DNA of 34,545 nt, taken from a virus. Shown here piece after piece: positions 12,369 through 21,264 of the stretch. The number at the start of each line of letters is the position of its first letter. The stretch's first letter is position 1. The notes under the pieces are model-generated. The model was not told where the DNA came from. It saw nothing but the letters and a program-made list of their open reading frames with translations, and searched no databases. The translations under genes were made by a program, and so were the position numbers. The stretch is taken from positions 1 to 34,545 of the IMG/VR virus record IMGVR_UViG_3300046004_000639. The stretch is one strand, 5' to 3'.

Positions 12369-12398
12369 TATAGACTATCCAATTAAGGATAGTCTATA
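12369..12398 (-). terminator. Terminator hairpin after the 131-aa gene
   Basis: Perfect 12-bp stem TATAGACTATCC/GGATAGTCTATA with a 6-base loop, nine bases after the stop of the leftward 12408-12803 gene. There is no long T tract on either side, so it may act as an mRNA-stabilising or Rho-assisted end. Confidence 0.7.
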
Positions 12399-12407
12399 AT
12401 TTAAGTA

Positions 12408-12803
12408 TTAGATTGATGCAGATAGTAACGCATGCATTTGGGTTTCTGTTAAACCACTTGCTGTAGCTGTTTTCTGTAAATCAAGCATTGCACCTAATTC
12501 AAGACGTTTGCTTGAGTTCTTTGCATTGTAAAGCTCTGCTTCAGTCTTGAAGATAGCTGTAGCCTGTAGACGCTTAGTTAGAGTGTCTGTTAACACGCCA
12601 TCAATGTCTCTTGTCTGAATTTCACGCTCAGTTACTAAAGCATAGAAAGGTTTGAAGTCTGCATCTGTTTTCATACCAAAGCCTTCCATTTGTGCTTTGT
12701 GAATGAAGATGCGTACACCCTCGCTATCATAGCCTGAGAAATTACCTTTAGAGCCTTCTGCCTTAGAAAAGTTGCCACTTAGAATTTGGATCATATTTGC
12801 CAT
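12408..12803 (-). CDS. Conserved phage protein, possible nucleic-acid-binding (131 aa)
   Basis: It begins MANMIQILSGNFSKAEGSKG and continues through beta-rich segments (GYDSEGVRIFIHKAQME, FKPFYALVTEREIQTRD) into a helical tail (SGLTETQMHALLSASI). The first 90 residues look like a small beta-barrel of the OB type, and a similar small protein is common in crAss-like phages as I recall, so an ssDNA-binding role is possible but unproved. Codon use includes CGT/CGC arginines as in the capsid gene, suggesting high expression. It has its own leader and a strong hairpin at its end, forming a single-gene unit next to the divergent region. Confidence 0.6.
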   Translation of the reverse strand: MANMIQILSGNFSKAEGSKGNFSGYDSEGVRIFIHKAQMEGFGMKTDADFKPFYALVTEREIQTRDIDGVLTDTLTKRLQATAIFKTEAELYNAKNSSKRLELGAMLDLQKTATASGLTETQMHALLSASI

Positions 12804-13084
12804 TGTGTTTTGTTGGTTGCCTGTACACCATAAGGTTTAAATTAATAAAATTATCCTACTGTCCAAAGGGTTTTTGGATGGACAAGATGTTGGGGGATAG
12901 ACCCAACCTCTCAATTTGTACTGGGGGTCTTAGGATGAAGTGGTCAACTCTCTCCCCAACATAAGACCCCCTACATTTTAGAAAAAAATTATTTTTAAAA
13001 AAATAAATTTGTTTATATGCTTTATCTTCCTCACCTTTGAGGGTGGAGGGTGGGATGTATAAAAAGCTCACAAACAAATAGGGT
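12804..13084. promoter_or_regulatory. Divergent intergenic region with G-rich stems
   Basis: This separates the leftward and rightward halves. It holds a hairpin GTTGGG/CCCAAC (12889-12894/12902-12907), a perfect 10-bp inverted repeat GGGGGTCTTA/TAAGACCCCC (12923-12932/12962-12971), a nested pair around 12860-12884 (TGTCC/GGACA), then a pure A/T stretch and a CACC/GGTGG hairpin near 13030. This part is far more G-rich than its surroundings. It should carry the divergent promoters. A leftward frame at 12856-13077 lacks coding character. Confidence 0.5.
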
Positions 13085-13333
13085 ATGTCTGGAATAGAAT
13101 TGTTACTGGGTGTAATGCTTATATTGATTGTGTCATCTGTATATTATGGAATCTATAAGAATAGAGGAATAGAGGTGATTGTTGAGATTAATATGTTAGA
13201 TAGTCCTTATTATAATTTAGGTGTTTCTTATGATAGGACATATGAAGATGGTATTAGATATACAGATCAATTGACAATTGGATTAGTGTTAATTAATTTT
13301 AATGTATTCTTTTATAAAGATATTAATGCATAA
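13085..13333 (+). CDS. Small membrane-anchored protein (82 aa)
   Basis: It starts MSGIELLLGVMLILIVSS, an N-terminal transmembrane helix, followed by a soluble beta-rich domain (GIEVIVEINMLDSPYYN) with a second hydrophobic segment (LTIGLVLINFNVFFY). It is the first gene of the rightward block, just after the divergent region. No family is recognised. A single-pass inner-membrane protein with a small domain is the best description. Confidence 0.6.
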   Translation: MSGIELLLGVMLILIVSSVYYGIYKNRGIEVIVEINMLDSPYYNLGVSYDRTYEDGIRYTDQLTIGLVLINFNVFFYKDINA

Positions 13334-13409
13334 TATAGCTATTGAGTAAATTATGTATTTGATTATACTACATAATGTTCTCATCTTTGTATTAATTACG
13401 TAATAGATT

Positions 13410-13772
13410 ATGGAACAAACCAAAAAAACAATTGTTCAAAAGCTTAAAGTGATAAGAGATGATAGTTTCCTGTTAGCAGAGAAGTATTATTCTATTCTTT
13501 CAGCTATTAACAATTTGAAGTTGACACAGAGAGAGATACAATTGATAGCTTTTACAGCTATTAGTGGTAATATGTCTTATAAGTATATACGAGAAGATTT
13601 CTGTAAGAAGCATGATACAACAAGTGCTACGATTAATAACATTATTTCTAAGTTGAAGAGGATGGGTGTGTTAGTTAAGGATGGAAGTAAGATTAAAGTG
13701 AATCCTGTTATTCTTTTGAATTTTAGTAATGATGTTATGTTAGAAATTAAGTTGTTTCATGGAGAGGCCTAA
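13410..13772 (+). CDS. Winged-helix / HTH regulator
   Basis: A 120-residue basic protein. Residues about 36-100 show the order of a winged-helix domain: LTQREIQLIAFTAISGNMSY, then a helix that includes YIREDFCKKH, then TSATINNIISKLKRMGVLVK, the recognition helix and wing, then KIKVNPVILLNF. It resembles phage transcription regulators that act at the head of structural operons. It overlaps the HU/IHF-like gene by 14 bases. Control of late transcription is inferred from position. Confidence 0.7.
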   Translation: MEQTKKTIVQKLKVIRDDSFLLAEKYYSILSAINNLKLTQREIQLIAFTAISGNMSYKYIREDFCKKHDTTSATINNIISKLKRMGVLVKDGSKIKVNPVILLNFSNDVMLEIKLFHGEA

Positions 13773-14211
13773 GAGTTTAACAATTAAAGACTTCCTCATT
13801 AGGAAAATGTCTGTAAAGATGTTAATTCCTGAGTTTACATTAGATGCTATTATTTCGCATCAGTTTCAATCTGCCAACCAAGCTATGACATCTACTAAGA
13901 GTGTAGAGATTTCTGGATTTGGTAAGTTTATATTTAATAATAAGAAGGCTATTAAGAAACTAGAAAAGCTTCTTTCACAAAAAGCATTGTTTGAAAAACT
14001 AATGAACGATGATTCTCTATCAGAACAAAGACGTAACAATGCAAGACTGAAATATGAAAGTGTTACATTGAATATAAGTGTATTAAAACCAAAAATAACT
14101 AACAATGAAATTAAATCAGATTTACGAGGGATGGAGGAACAAGCTTCTTCCACCAGCAGCATTGAAAGAGTTAATACAAAAGACATCTCTGGAGAGAATA
14201 TTGATATGTAA
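13759..14211 (+). CDS. HU/IHF-like DNA-bending protein
   Basis: The N-terminal 75 residues follow the HU/IHF plan: a helical dimerisation region (TIKDFLIRKMSVKMLIPE, then TLDAIISHQFQ), then SVEISGFGKFIFNNKKA, which carries the family GFGxF turn. The remainder is helical and basic, then acidic, and extends the protein beyond the 90-100 residues of typical HU proteins. Such proteins bend DNA and could assist packaging or transcription. It overlaps its neighbours on both sides, and the downstream Cys-rich gene starts 107 bases inside this one. Confidence 0.7.
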   Translation: MERPKSLTIKDFLIRKMSVKMLIPEFTLDAIISHQFQSANQAMTSTKSVEISGFGKFIFNNKKAIKKLEKLLSQKALFEKLMNDDSLSEQRRNNARLKYESVTLNISVLKPKITNNEIKSDLRGMEEQASSTSSIERVNTKDISGENIDM

Positions 14212-14458
14212 TAGATGTCCTTTACATTCAAAAAATCATAATACACCAATAAGACCAGATGATCATTGCACACATTGTGGATGTAACCTAGATGCTAAAA
14301 CAAAATGTCTATCTTGTGAATGTCCAATAGGTGAATGGAAGGGTTTAATTAGTTTAAAACAAGAACAAGAGATTCTTAAAGGAAAGGAACATGATGCAGA
14401 AAAAAATAATAACACTTCAAAAAATTCCAATAAAAAACTTAATGGAAATATTAAGTGA
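14105..14458 (+). CDS. Cys-rich zinc-binding protein (117 aa)
   Basis: It starts MKLNQIYEGWRNKLLPP. The central part holds eight cysteines and two histidines: CNRCPLH, HCTHCGC and CLSCEC, a pattern for two zinc sites. The tail is Lys/Asn-rich. I recall a conserved family with this exact opening and cysteine order in phages of several groups, lying just upstream of terminase. The 107-base overlap with the HU/IHF-like gene is unusually long, yet the conserved N terminus argues for the upstream start. Confidence 0.75.
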   Translation: MKLNQIYEGWRNKLLPPAALKELIQKTSLERILICNRCPLHSKNHNTPIRPDDHCTHCGCNLDAKTKCLSCECPIGEWKGLISLKQEQEILKGKEHDAEKNNNTSKNSNKKLNGNIK

Positions 14459-14627
14459 GCTGTATAATGATGGAGCCGATTATATAGATATTTCAGGAAT
14501 GCCTGATGAGGATCAAGATGTGATTTCTATTTTTGTTCGTGAAGAATACATGAATCAAGACGAGGAACATGATGAAGAGGAATGCAATGGCGATTTGTCT
14601 GATGATGATTTAAACCAATTAATATAA
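14391..14627 (+). CDS. Conserved small acidic phage protein (78 aa)
   Basis: It opens MMQKKIITLQKIPIKNLMEI, then LYNDGADYIDISG, followed by a very acidic tail (DQDEEHDEEECNGDLSDDD). The opening resembles a conserved family in phages, so the upstream start is kept despite the 68-base overlap with the Cys-rich gene; an ATG at 14442 would remove the conserved opening. The function is unknown. It sits in the pre-terminase group. Confidence 0.65.
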   Translation: MMQKKIITLQKIPIKNLMEILSELYNDGADYIDISGMPDEDQDVISIFVREEYMNQDEEHDEEECNGDLSDDDLNQLI

Positions 14628-14634
14628 ATATAAA

Positions 14635-14916
14635 ATGAGAATCAAAACAAACTATTACGCACAGATAATAGATTTGCTCAATGAGTTACATAATAGTTTT
14701 CCTACATATAATTTAGGAAAGCATTTATCAACAGCCCTTGATGGACAAGGAGATGTATGGGGAATATCAGATAAAGAATTATTATATATTCTTACAAAAT
14801 ACAAAACTGAATTAGAACTAGATGTACAACATTCTAATGATATTGAAGATATTATTAGAGATGGAATGAATTTAAATAACATCTTAGAAGAAGAAGATAA
14901 TGGCGAAAGCTACTAA
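14635..14916 (+). CDS. Conserved hypothetical protein (93 aa)
   Basis: A small helical protein: MRIKTNYYAQIIDLLNELHN, then YNLGKHLSTALDGQGDVWGI, then an acidic C terminus. The HLSTALDGQGDVWGISDKEL segment reads like a conserved phage motif I have seen near terminase genes, with no known activity. It begins seven bases after the previous stop, and its end overlaps the next gene by 17 bases. Confidence 0.65.
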   Translation: MRIKTNYYAQIIDLLNELHNSFPTYNLGKHLSTALDGQGDVWGISDKELLYILTKYKTELELDVQHSNDIEDIIRDGMNLNNILEEEDNGESY

Positions 14917-15235
14917 CAAAACTACATACATTAACACAGAGCTTGATTGGGCTGAAGAACAGCTTAGTTCATGGAAAGCTTATGTTGATGCCAATCCCCT
15001 AAATCTTATTAAAGATAGGATTGAGTGGAAGCCTACAGCTAGAGGTGGAACAATGCCTATGGTGATTGCGTCCATTGAAGCTCAAGGAAAGTTTATTCAA
15101 GAAACCATGAAAAATTATCTAGCCTTATTAGAAGTGGTAGATAAACTACGTAAAGTGGAAGAAGCTAAAATAGAAGTGAGGGGTAATGGTGAGATGTCTA
15201 CGATGGCTGAGAAGTGGTTAAAGAATAGAAAATAA
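14900..15235 (+). CDS. Putative small terminase subunit (TerS candidate)
   Basis: A 111-residue protein directly before TerL, ending where the TerL ATG begins. It has a charged N-terminal part (ELDWAEEQLSSWKAYVDANP), a middle with EWKPTARGGTMPMVIASIE, and a long helix (IQETMKNYLALLEVVDKLRKVEEAK) able to oligomerise. Size, position and the helix fit a small terminase that recognises packaging DNA, but no HTH is obvious and the family is not one I can name; crAss-like TerS proteins are poorly defined. Treat the name as a positional inference. Confidence 0.45.
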   Translation: MAKATNKTTYINTELDWAEEQLSSWKAYVDANPLNLIKDRIEWKPTARGGTMPMVIASIEAQGKFIQETMKNYLALLEVVDKLRKVEEAKIEVRGNGEMSTMAEKWLKNRK

Positions 15236-17256
15236 TGGATATAATAAGTATTGACTACAATGATTGGTTTATAAATCAAAAAAGAATTCCTGATAAAACC
15301 AGCAGTGAGTATAATGCTTTCTTTGAATTTCATAAAGAAATATGTCTAAATGGATGTATGATGGATGGTGTTTATATTAATCCATTTTTATATTGGCATT
15401 TAAATATATGGCACACAGAGGTGGATATTATAGATGATAGGGGAAGGATATCACAAAAATATGCCAATCCCTATTTACGTGATAATGAGTGGGTGATAAC
15501 TAATGAAATAGATAGAGCTCAAAATGAAAAGAAAGGACTAGTTATTCTAGGTATTAGACGTTTAGCTAAGTCTGTTATTGAAAGTTCCTATATTGCTTGG
15601 GGAGCTACATTTGATGAGAATAGTCAGAATATTATTGCTGGACTGAATGCTCCAGATATAAAGCTTATTACAGATAAGATAGATAAAGGACTCAACTTCA
15701 TCCCTGAAGCATGGAGATGGCAAAGAATTGAGGATAACTGGAAGAATCAAGTGACACTTGGTATCAAGACTAGGGCAGGAGAGAGAATCCCTTTCTCACA
15801 GATTCTTATTCGTAACTTAGATGAAGGAAACAATGAGGAAGCTATTGCAGGTACAAAACCTAGAAAGCTTATTATAGATGAGATAGGTAAGGGAAGTTTC
15901 TTAAGAGGACTACAAGCTGCCACTCCAGGATTTACAACACCATTTGGTTGGGGATGTAGTCCTATTCTTACAGGAACTGGTGGAGACATGAAGAGATTCA
16001 TGGATGCTAAGAGTTTAATGTTTGATGTAAACAATTTTAATTTCTTAGAATACACTAACGAAAAAGATACAACTAGAATACATGGCTTATTCATTTCTAA
16101 TAAATATAGAATGGAAGCCAAAGAAGAGAGTTCGTTAGGTGAGTATTTAAATGCTGGTGCTAAAAGTGATTTAAACAATGTAACTATGCTTGTTTCTAAT
16201 GAAGAAAAAGCTACAGAAATTGTTACATCTAATTTAGAAAGACTGAAGAAAGCAGGAGATAGGATGGCCTATCTAAAAGAAAAGATGTATTATCCAATTG
16301 AAGTGGATGATATATTCTTGAATGAAGATACCAACATCTTTGATATAGAAGCTGCTAAGAGACAAAAAACCAGACTATTACAAAATGAAAGAACAGGAAC
16401 ACCTGTTATATTATTTAGTGATGATGGAAATATCAAACACGAGTTTACAGATAAACTTCCTCTATCTAATTTTCCTTTAAAAAACTCAGATGAAAAAGAT
16501 GCTCCTATAGTTATATATGAGTTTCCTATGGAAGCCCCTCCTTATGGACTATATGTTGCAGGAGTGGATCCATATAGACAAGGTAAGTCTGCATATTCAA
16601 GTTCATTAGGATCTGTATACATATATAAAAGGATGCATGCTATATCTGGTGAGAAATATCAAGATATGTTTGTAGCATCTTATACAGCTAGACCAGATAA
16701 GAAAGAAATCTGGGAAGAACAAGCTAGACTCCTTATTAAGTATTACAATGCAAGGGCTCTATGTGAGAATGATGAAATATCCTTTATAGATTATATGATA
16801 GCTAAAGGAGATGCTCATTATCTAGAACGTCAACCAGATTGGTTAAAGGAAATAGTACCTAATACAACAGTGAGACGTGATTATGGTATACATAGATCTG
16901 CTGATAAGATTAGAAGTTTTCTGCATGGATGTTTAAAGAAATACACAGAAGATGTATTACATGTTGAGAAAGATGATGATGGGAATATCATTTCTGAAAC
17001 AAAGGGTATGGTGAAGATATTTGATCCTGTTCTATTAGAAGAAATGATACAGTATAATGAAATGGGTAACTTTGATAGAATCATTGCTGCAGAATTAGCT
17101 GTAGCATTAGCTATGAAAATGGATCCTATTATGGGAAAAATTGGATCAGCAGGAGATGGTAGAATTGAATCAATGTTTAATAACAAACAAAAGAATAGAT
17201 TATTCACAGAGAGTAGAGGAATGTTTCCTAAACGAAAAAATAAACTTTTTATATAA
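15235..17256 (+). CDS. terL: Terminase large subunit (TerL)
   Basis: This is the packaging motor ATPase and nuclease. Residues 106-113 (GIRRLAKS) form the Walker A-type loop, with the R-rich variant usual in crAss-like and related terminases; LIIDE (212-216) is Walker B, and a coupling-motif candidate follows (TGTGG, 246-250). The nuclease domain begins with VAGVDPYRQGK, giving metal ligand D445, with further acidic candidates at ENDE (511-514) and in the FDRIIAAE segment near the C terminus. At 673 residues the length is normal for crAss-like TerL. It is followed without gap by the portal gene. Confidence 0.95.
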   Translation: MDIISIDYNDWFINQKRIPDKTSSEYNAFFEFHKEICLNGCMMDGVYINPFLYWHLNIWHTEVDIIDDRGRISQKYANPYLRDNEWVITNEIDRAQNEKKGLVILGIRRLAKSVIESSYIAWGATFDENSQNIIAGLNAPDIKLITDKIDKGLNFIPEAWRWQRIEDNWKNQVTLGIKTRAGERIPFSQILIRNLDEGNNEEAIAGTKPRKLIIDEIGKGSFLRGLQAATPGFTTPFGWGCSPILTGTGGDMKRFMDAKSLMFDVNNFNFLEYTNEKDTTRIHGLFISNKYRMEAKEESSLGEYLNAGAKSDLNNVTMLVSNEEKATEIVTSNLERLKKAGDRMAYLKEKMYYPIEVDDIFLNEDTNIFDIEAAKRQKTRLLQNERTGTPVILFSDDGNIKHEFTDKLPLSNFPLKNSDEKDAPIVIYEFPMEAPPYGLYVAGVDPYRQGKSAYSSSLGSVYIYKRMHAISGEKYQDMFVASYTARPDKKEIWEEQARLLIKYYNARALCENDEISFIDYMIAKGDAHYLERQPDWLKEIVPNTTVRRDYGIHRSADKIRSFLHGCLKKYTEDVLHVEKDDDGNIISETKGMVKIFDPVLLEEMIQYNEMGNFDRIIAAELAVALAMKMDPIMGKIGSAGDGRIESMFNNKQKNRLFTESRGMFPKRKNKLFI

Positions 17257-19835
17257 TGGCAATAATAAGATATACTAAAGATGCTACAATTAGATATGCA
17301 TATCTAAACATCTTTCCTGATCAATTCAAAACTGACAAAGAAAAGCAGGATGAGAGTTGGATTAAGAATACAATGGATTATTTTGCAAACAAAGCATATT
17401 CTGAGTATATAAAAAATAGAGACACATTTGTTAAAAATTATGATTTGATGAAAGGAATTCTTCGTATGGAAGATTTCTATCAAGAAGAACAAGTGAAGAG
17501 CTTTACAGATATGCTTACAGCAGATCTTGGTTTACCAGCTTATGTAAAGATGTATTCCATCATCACCACACCAGTGAATGAGTTAGTGGGAGAGATAAGT
17601 AAACGTCCTGATACATTTAGGGTGAAAGCATTTGATGATGATTCTAAATCAGAAGAACTTGAATTCAAAACAGGCATTCTTCAAGAATATGTATTGCAGG
17701 AAGCTAAGAAGCAAATTCTTGAAAAGGTGGCTCTAGAAGGAGAAGAGATTGACGAAGAACAACTTCAACAAATGACAATGAATGAGGTGAAGGATGAATT
17801 AGATAGCTATACATCTGTTGCAGAGAAATGGGCTAATCACATCCTTACATGTCAGAAAGCTGAGTTTAATATGAAAGAAAAGAGTGAGGATGCCTTTAGA
17901 GACATGCTTATTTCTGGTAGAGAGTTCTATCATATATATGAAGATAATAGCAAGCTTGGTTTTAATATAGAAGTGGCTAATCCAAAGAACACTTGGTTCC
18001 TCACTACACCAGATAGAAAATATATATCAGATCCTACAGGTAGAGCACAGGGAGCATATGCTGCAGGTACAGTGCAAGTGATGGAACTATCTGAGATAAT
18101 TGAATCTGTTCCAGATCTTAGTAAAGAAGAAATAGATCACTTACGTAGTTCATTGCAAGATTATGGACTAATAAACGTTAGAGAATCTAATCTAGGTAAT
18201 CCTAGTGTTGCTCCTGGTATTGATTCTGTTACCTATGACACATACGATCCATTAGTGTTACAAACAAGAATGATGATTGAGAGTGAGATGAAAGAGAACA
18301 ATGATGGACTAAAAGACTTCTTAGGACTTACATCTAACGTATCTTCATTTGGTTATAAGTATGTTGTAGTGAGATGTTATTGGATATCTAAGAAAAAGAT
18401 TGGTAAGCTCATCTATACAGATGAAATGGGTAATGAACAATCTACACTTGTTGATGAAAACTATAAGAGTGGAACTATTCCTACACAAATCTCTTTAGAA
18501 TGGGGATGGATTAATCAATGGTATCAAGGAACTAAAATTGGTCCAGATATTTATCACATAAAACCTTATAAGCTACTTAGTTATTGTCCTATTATAGGAA
18601 TCACCTATGAAGTGAAGAACACTGAATCAAAATCACTAGTGGATTTGATGAAACCTTTCCAAGTGATATATAATGTTTGTATGAACCAATTATATAAGCT
18701 CCTTGAAAAAGAAGTGGGTAAGGTGCAACTTATGTCTATCAGACATATTCCTATTCCTAAAGATGGAGATGCACAGGATGCTCTTGACATCTGGGAAATG
18801 GAAGCTCGTAATAGAGGAGTGGTATTCATAGATGACTCTCCTGAAAACTTAAAATCTCCTAGTTCGTTTAATCAATTTACATCTCTTGATTTAACACGTA
18901 CACAAGAGATACAAGCACGCTATACACTAGCTCAACAAATAAAGAATGAGTGTTGGGAACTTGTAGGTATGTCTAGACAGCGTATGGGGTCTGTCTCAGC
19001 CTCTGAATCTGCTACAGGTACTAACACTGCCATGCAACAAAGTTATTCGCAGACAGAGCCTCTGTTCGTTGCTCATGAGTATGTGATGGGTCAAGTGTAT
19101 CAATCTATTATTGATGCAGCTCTTTATATTGAAAGTGCTAAACCACAGAGTACGCTATCATACGTTACATCTGAAGGAGAATCTGCATTTGTACAAGTGA
19201 ATGGATCAGATTTAAAATTCAGAGACTTAAAGGTGTTCTTAACTAATCGTCCTGAAGATAATAAGATGTTTGAGGAACTTAGACAACTTGCTCAACCATT
19301 GATGCAGAATGGTGGATCTTTATATGATGTTATTGAATTGTATTCTACTAAATCTGTAAGACAGATGAAGAAGGTGTTTAAATCTCTTAAAGATAAACAA
19401 GATGCAATGCAACAACAACAAGCACAACTTGAACAACAGAAGGTGGAACAGCAAGGACAAATTGCTCAAGCTCAAATTGCTCAAACTCAACAGATGAAAG
19501 ATCAAGAAGTGGCTAATGACAACTATCAAAATGAATTAGATAGAATCAATAAGAAAGAGATTGCTCTTATAGCTGCAGAATCTAAATCTGGACCATTGTC
19601 TGATGTAGACGTTAGTGGTGTTCCAGATGTATTAGAGATTGGTAAACTTGCTAATGACCAAACTAAAGCACTAAAGGATTACGAAATGAAAATGGCTCAA
19701 ATCAATTCTCAAAACCAACAAGCTTCTCAGAAATTACAAATTGAAAGAGAGAAACTACAAGTGGCTAGAGAGAATCAAGCAAACGATTTAGCAGTGGCTA
19801 AAGAGAATGCAAAAGGGAGATCAAAGAAAAAGTAA
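17256..19835 (+). CDS. Portal protein
   Basis: At 859 residues this is a large portal of the crAss-like type, identified from its position immediately after TerL, its size, and recognisable segments such as FADKAYSEYIKNRD-like helical openings, the central wing/stem region with DMLISGREFYHIYEDN, and YTLAQQIKNECWELVGMSR near the stem-to-crown turn. The last 150 residues are Gln-rich and alpha-helical (QQQQAQLEQQKVEQQGQIAQ) and form a coiled-coil or barrel crown, then a basic tail. Twelve copies would form the vertex ring to which terminase docks. A 139-base structured gap follows. Confidence 0.9.
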   Translation: MAIIRYTKDATIRYAYLNIFPDQFKTDKEKQDESWIKNTMDYFANKAYSEYIKNRDTFVKNYDLMKGILRMEDFYQEEQVKSFTDMLTADLGLPAYVKMYSIITTPVNELVGEISKRPDTFRVKAFDDDSKSEELEFKTGILQEYVLQEAKKQILEKVALEGEEIDEEQLQQMTMNEVKDELDSYTSVAEKWANHILTCQKAEFNMKEKSEDAFRDMLISGREFYHIYEDNSKLGFNIEVANPKNTWFLTTPDRKYISDPTGRAQGAYAAGTVQVMELSEIIESVPDLSKEEIDHLRSSLQDYGLINVRESNLGNPSVAPGIDSVTYDTYDPLVLQTRMMIESEMKENNDGLKDFLGLTSNVSSFGYKYVVVRCYWISKKKIGKLIYTDEMGNEQSTLVDENYKSGTIPTQISLEWGWINQWYQGTKIGPDIYHIKPYKLLSYCPIIGITYEVKNTESKSLVDLMKPFQVIYNVCMNQLYKLLEKEVGKVQLMSIRHIPIPKDGDAQDALDIWEMEARNRGVVFIDDSPENLKSPSSFNQFTSLDLTRTQEIQARYTLAQQIKNECWELVGMSRQRMGSVSASESATGTNTAMQQSYSQTEPLFVAHEYVMGQVYQSIIDAALYIESAKPQSTLSYVTSEGESAFVQVNGSDLKFRDLKVFLTNRPEDNKMFEELRQLAQPLMQNGGSLYDVIELYSTKSVRQMKKVFKSLKDKQDAMQQQQAQLEQQKVEQQGQIAQAQIAQTQQMKDQEVANDNYQNELDRINKKEIALIAAESKSGPLSDVDVSGVPDVLEIGKLANDQTKALKDYEMKMAQINSQNQQASQKLQIEREKLQVARENQANDLAVAKENAKGRSKKK

Positions 19836-19848
19836 ACATTTTTGATTA

Positions 19849-19919
19849 GAAATACAAAAACTTTAATGCTATATTATCCTGAATAAGTTGGTATATAGTA
19901 ATATAAGTCTTTGTATTTC
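19849..19919 (+). other. Long imperfect hairpin between portal and scaffold genes
   Basis: GAAATACAAAAACTT (19849-19863) pairs with AAGTCTTTGTATTTC (19905-19919), 14 of 15 positions paired. Inside, CTATAT and ATATAG form a second stem. It begins 14 bases after the portal stop. It lacks a T tail, so it is more likely an mRNA-processing or stabilising element than a terminator; it could separate strongly expressed capsid mRNA from portal mRNA. Confidence 0.55.
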
Positions 19920-19974
19920 CATAGATGTTACATAATTTTACGTTAATAAACCAAACATAATAAAAAAACTACAT

Positions 19975-21234
19975 ATGGCTGATAATTTAAATAGCCCTTC
20001 TTTCGAATTTAGTATTGAAAACACTATGGAAATGGGCATGGGAAACTCTGAATTACTAAGTGATTTATTCGAACCAGAAACTTCTACAAGTAGTCCTGAT
20101 GGTCTTGAAAGAATTGTAAAAGAAGTGGAAGATGCTGCTCCTGCAAAAACTAAACCTGCACCTGTAAAAAGTATAGGAGATGATGTTGTAGCTACTGAAG
20201 ATAAAGAAGAAGATACTAAAGCTAGCATCAGTGATTTCTTATCAGGAGGTGGTGATGATGATGAAGAAGAAGAGGAAACTAAAGCTCCTGTTGCAAAGAA
20301 AACATCAGAAGCTACTGCTGATGATGATGATGACGAATCATCTGCACCAGAAGTAAGTAGATTTGGTGCTCTAGCTAATGATTTATTTAAACTAGGTGTA
20401 TTCACCAAAGAAGATGATGAAGATGATGTAGAAATTAACACTCCTGAAGAATTCTTAGAAAAGTTTCAAGGAGAGAAAAAGAAAGGTGCTATTGAAGTTG
20501 TTAATAACTTCATTGGACAATTTGGTGAAGATTACCAACAAGCATTTGATGCCATATTTGTTAAAGGAGTTAATCCTAAAGAATACTTCGATACGTTTAA
20601 TACTATAGCTAATTTTTCTGATATGGACCTTTCACAGGAAAAGAATCAGATAGCAGTGATTAAACAAGCATTAACTGATCAAGGATTTGAACCAGAAGAT
20701 GTAGAGACTGAAGTGGAAAGATTACAAAACTATGGTGATCTTGAAAGTGTTGCTACTAAACATCATAAGGTGTTAGTTAAAAAAGAAGGACAAAAACTTC
20801 AACAACTAGAGCAAAACTCAGAAAGAGAATTACAACAAAAAGCAGCTATAAAGAATCAATATATAACTAACGTTCAAACGATTCTTCAAGATAAATTAAA
20901 AACAAAGGAGTTTGATGGTATTCCATTAAATCCTAAACTAGCAAGTGAACTACAGGATTTCTTATTGGTAGATAAGTATAAGACAACATCTGGTGAAACA
21001 CTTACTGATTTTGATCGTACTATTCTAGAAATGAAAAAACCTGAAAATCACCAAATGAAAGTGAAGGTGGCTTTGTTGTTAAAGATTCTAGAAAAAGATC
21101 CTACATTATCAACTATACAAAAAACAGGCATTACTAAAAAGTCAAATGACTTATTTGGTGAAGTGGCAAGACAAGTACAGAAAGGTGTAGTGAAAGGGAA
21201 TAAATCAGAAAAATCAGATTCATGGTTTTTATAA
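19975..21234 (+). CDS. Acidic scaffold-like head protein
   Basis: A 419-residue protein between portal and major capsid protein, the standard place for scaffold. The first 160 residues are low-complexity and strongly acidic (DDDEEEEETKAPVAKK, ADDDDDESSAPE), and the rest is helical with coiled-coil-like stretches (VKKEGQKLQQLEQNSERELQ). The acidic helical composition fits a scaffolding or inner-core protein, but no scaffold family motif is visible. An ATG with A/T leader starts it after a structured gap, and it is followed by the capsid gene after 30 bases. Confidence 0.65.
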   Translation: MADNLNSPSFEFSIENTMEMGMGNSELLSDLFEPETSTSSPDGLERIVKEVEDAAPAKTKPAPVKSIGDDVVATEDKEEDTKASISDFLSGGGDDDEEEEETKAPVAKKTSEATADDDDDESSAPEVSRFGALANDLFKLGVFTKEDDEDDVEINTPEEFLEKFQGEKKKGAIEVVNNFIGQFGEDYQQAFDAIFVKGVNPKEYFDTFNTIANFSDMDLSQEKNQIAVIKQALTDQGFEPEDVETEVERLQNYGDLESVATKHHKVLVKKEGQKLQQLEQNSERELQQKAAIKNQYITNVQTILQDKLKTKEFDGIPLNPKLASELQDFLLVDKYKTTSGETLTDFDRTILEMKKPENHQMKVKVALLLKILEKDPTLSTIQKTGITKKSNDLFGEVARQVQKGVVKGNKSEKSDSWFL

Positions 21235-21264
21235 TATATCAATAATAATTTAAAATAACAAAAA

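Noticed and set aside
12856-13077. Leftward 73-aa reading frame
   Set aside because: It runs across hairpins and an A/T run in the divergent intergenic region, has no leader and a biased, low-complexity composition.
19938-20441. Leftward Ser-rich frame opposite the scaffold-like gene
   Set aside because: It is the antisense image of the acidic low-complexity region of the scaffold-like protein.
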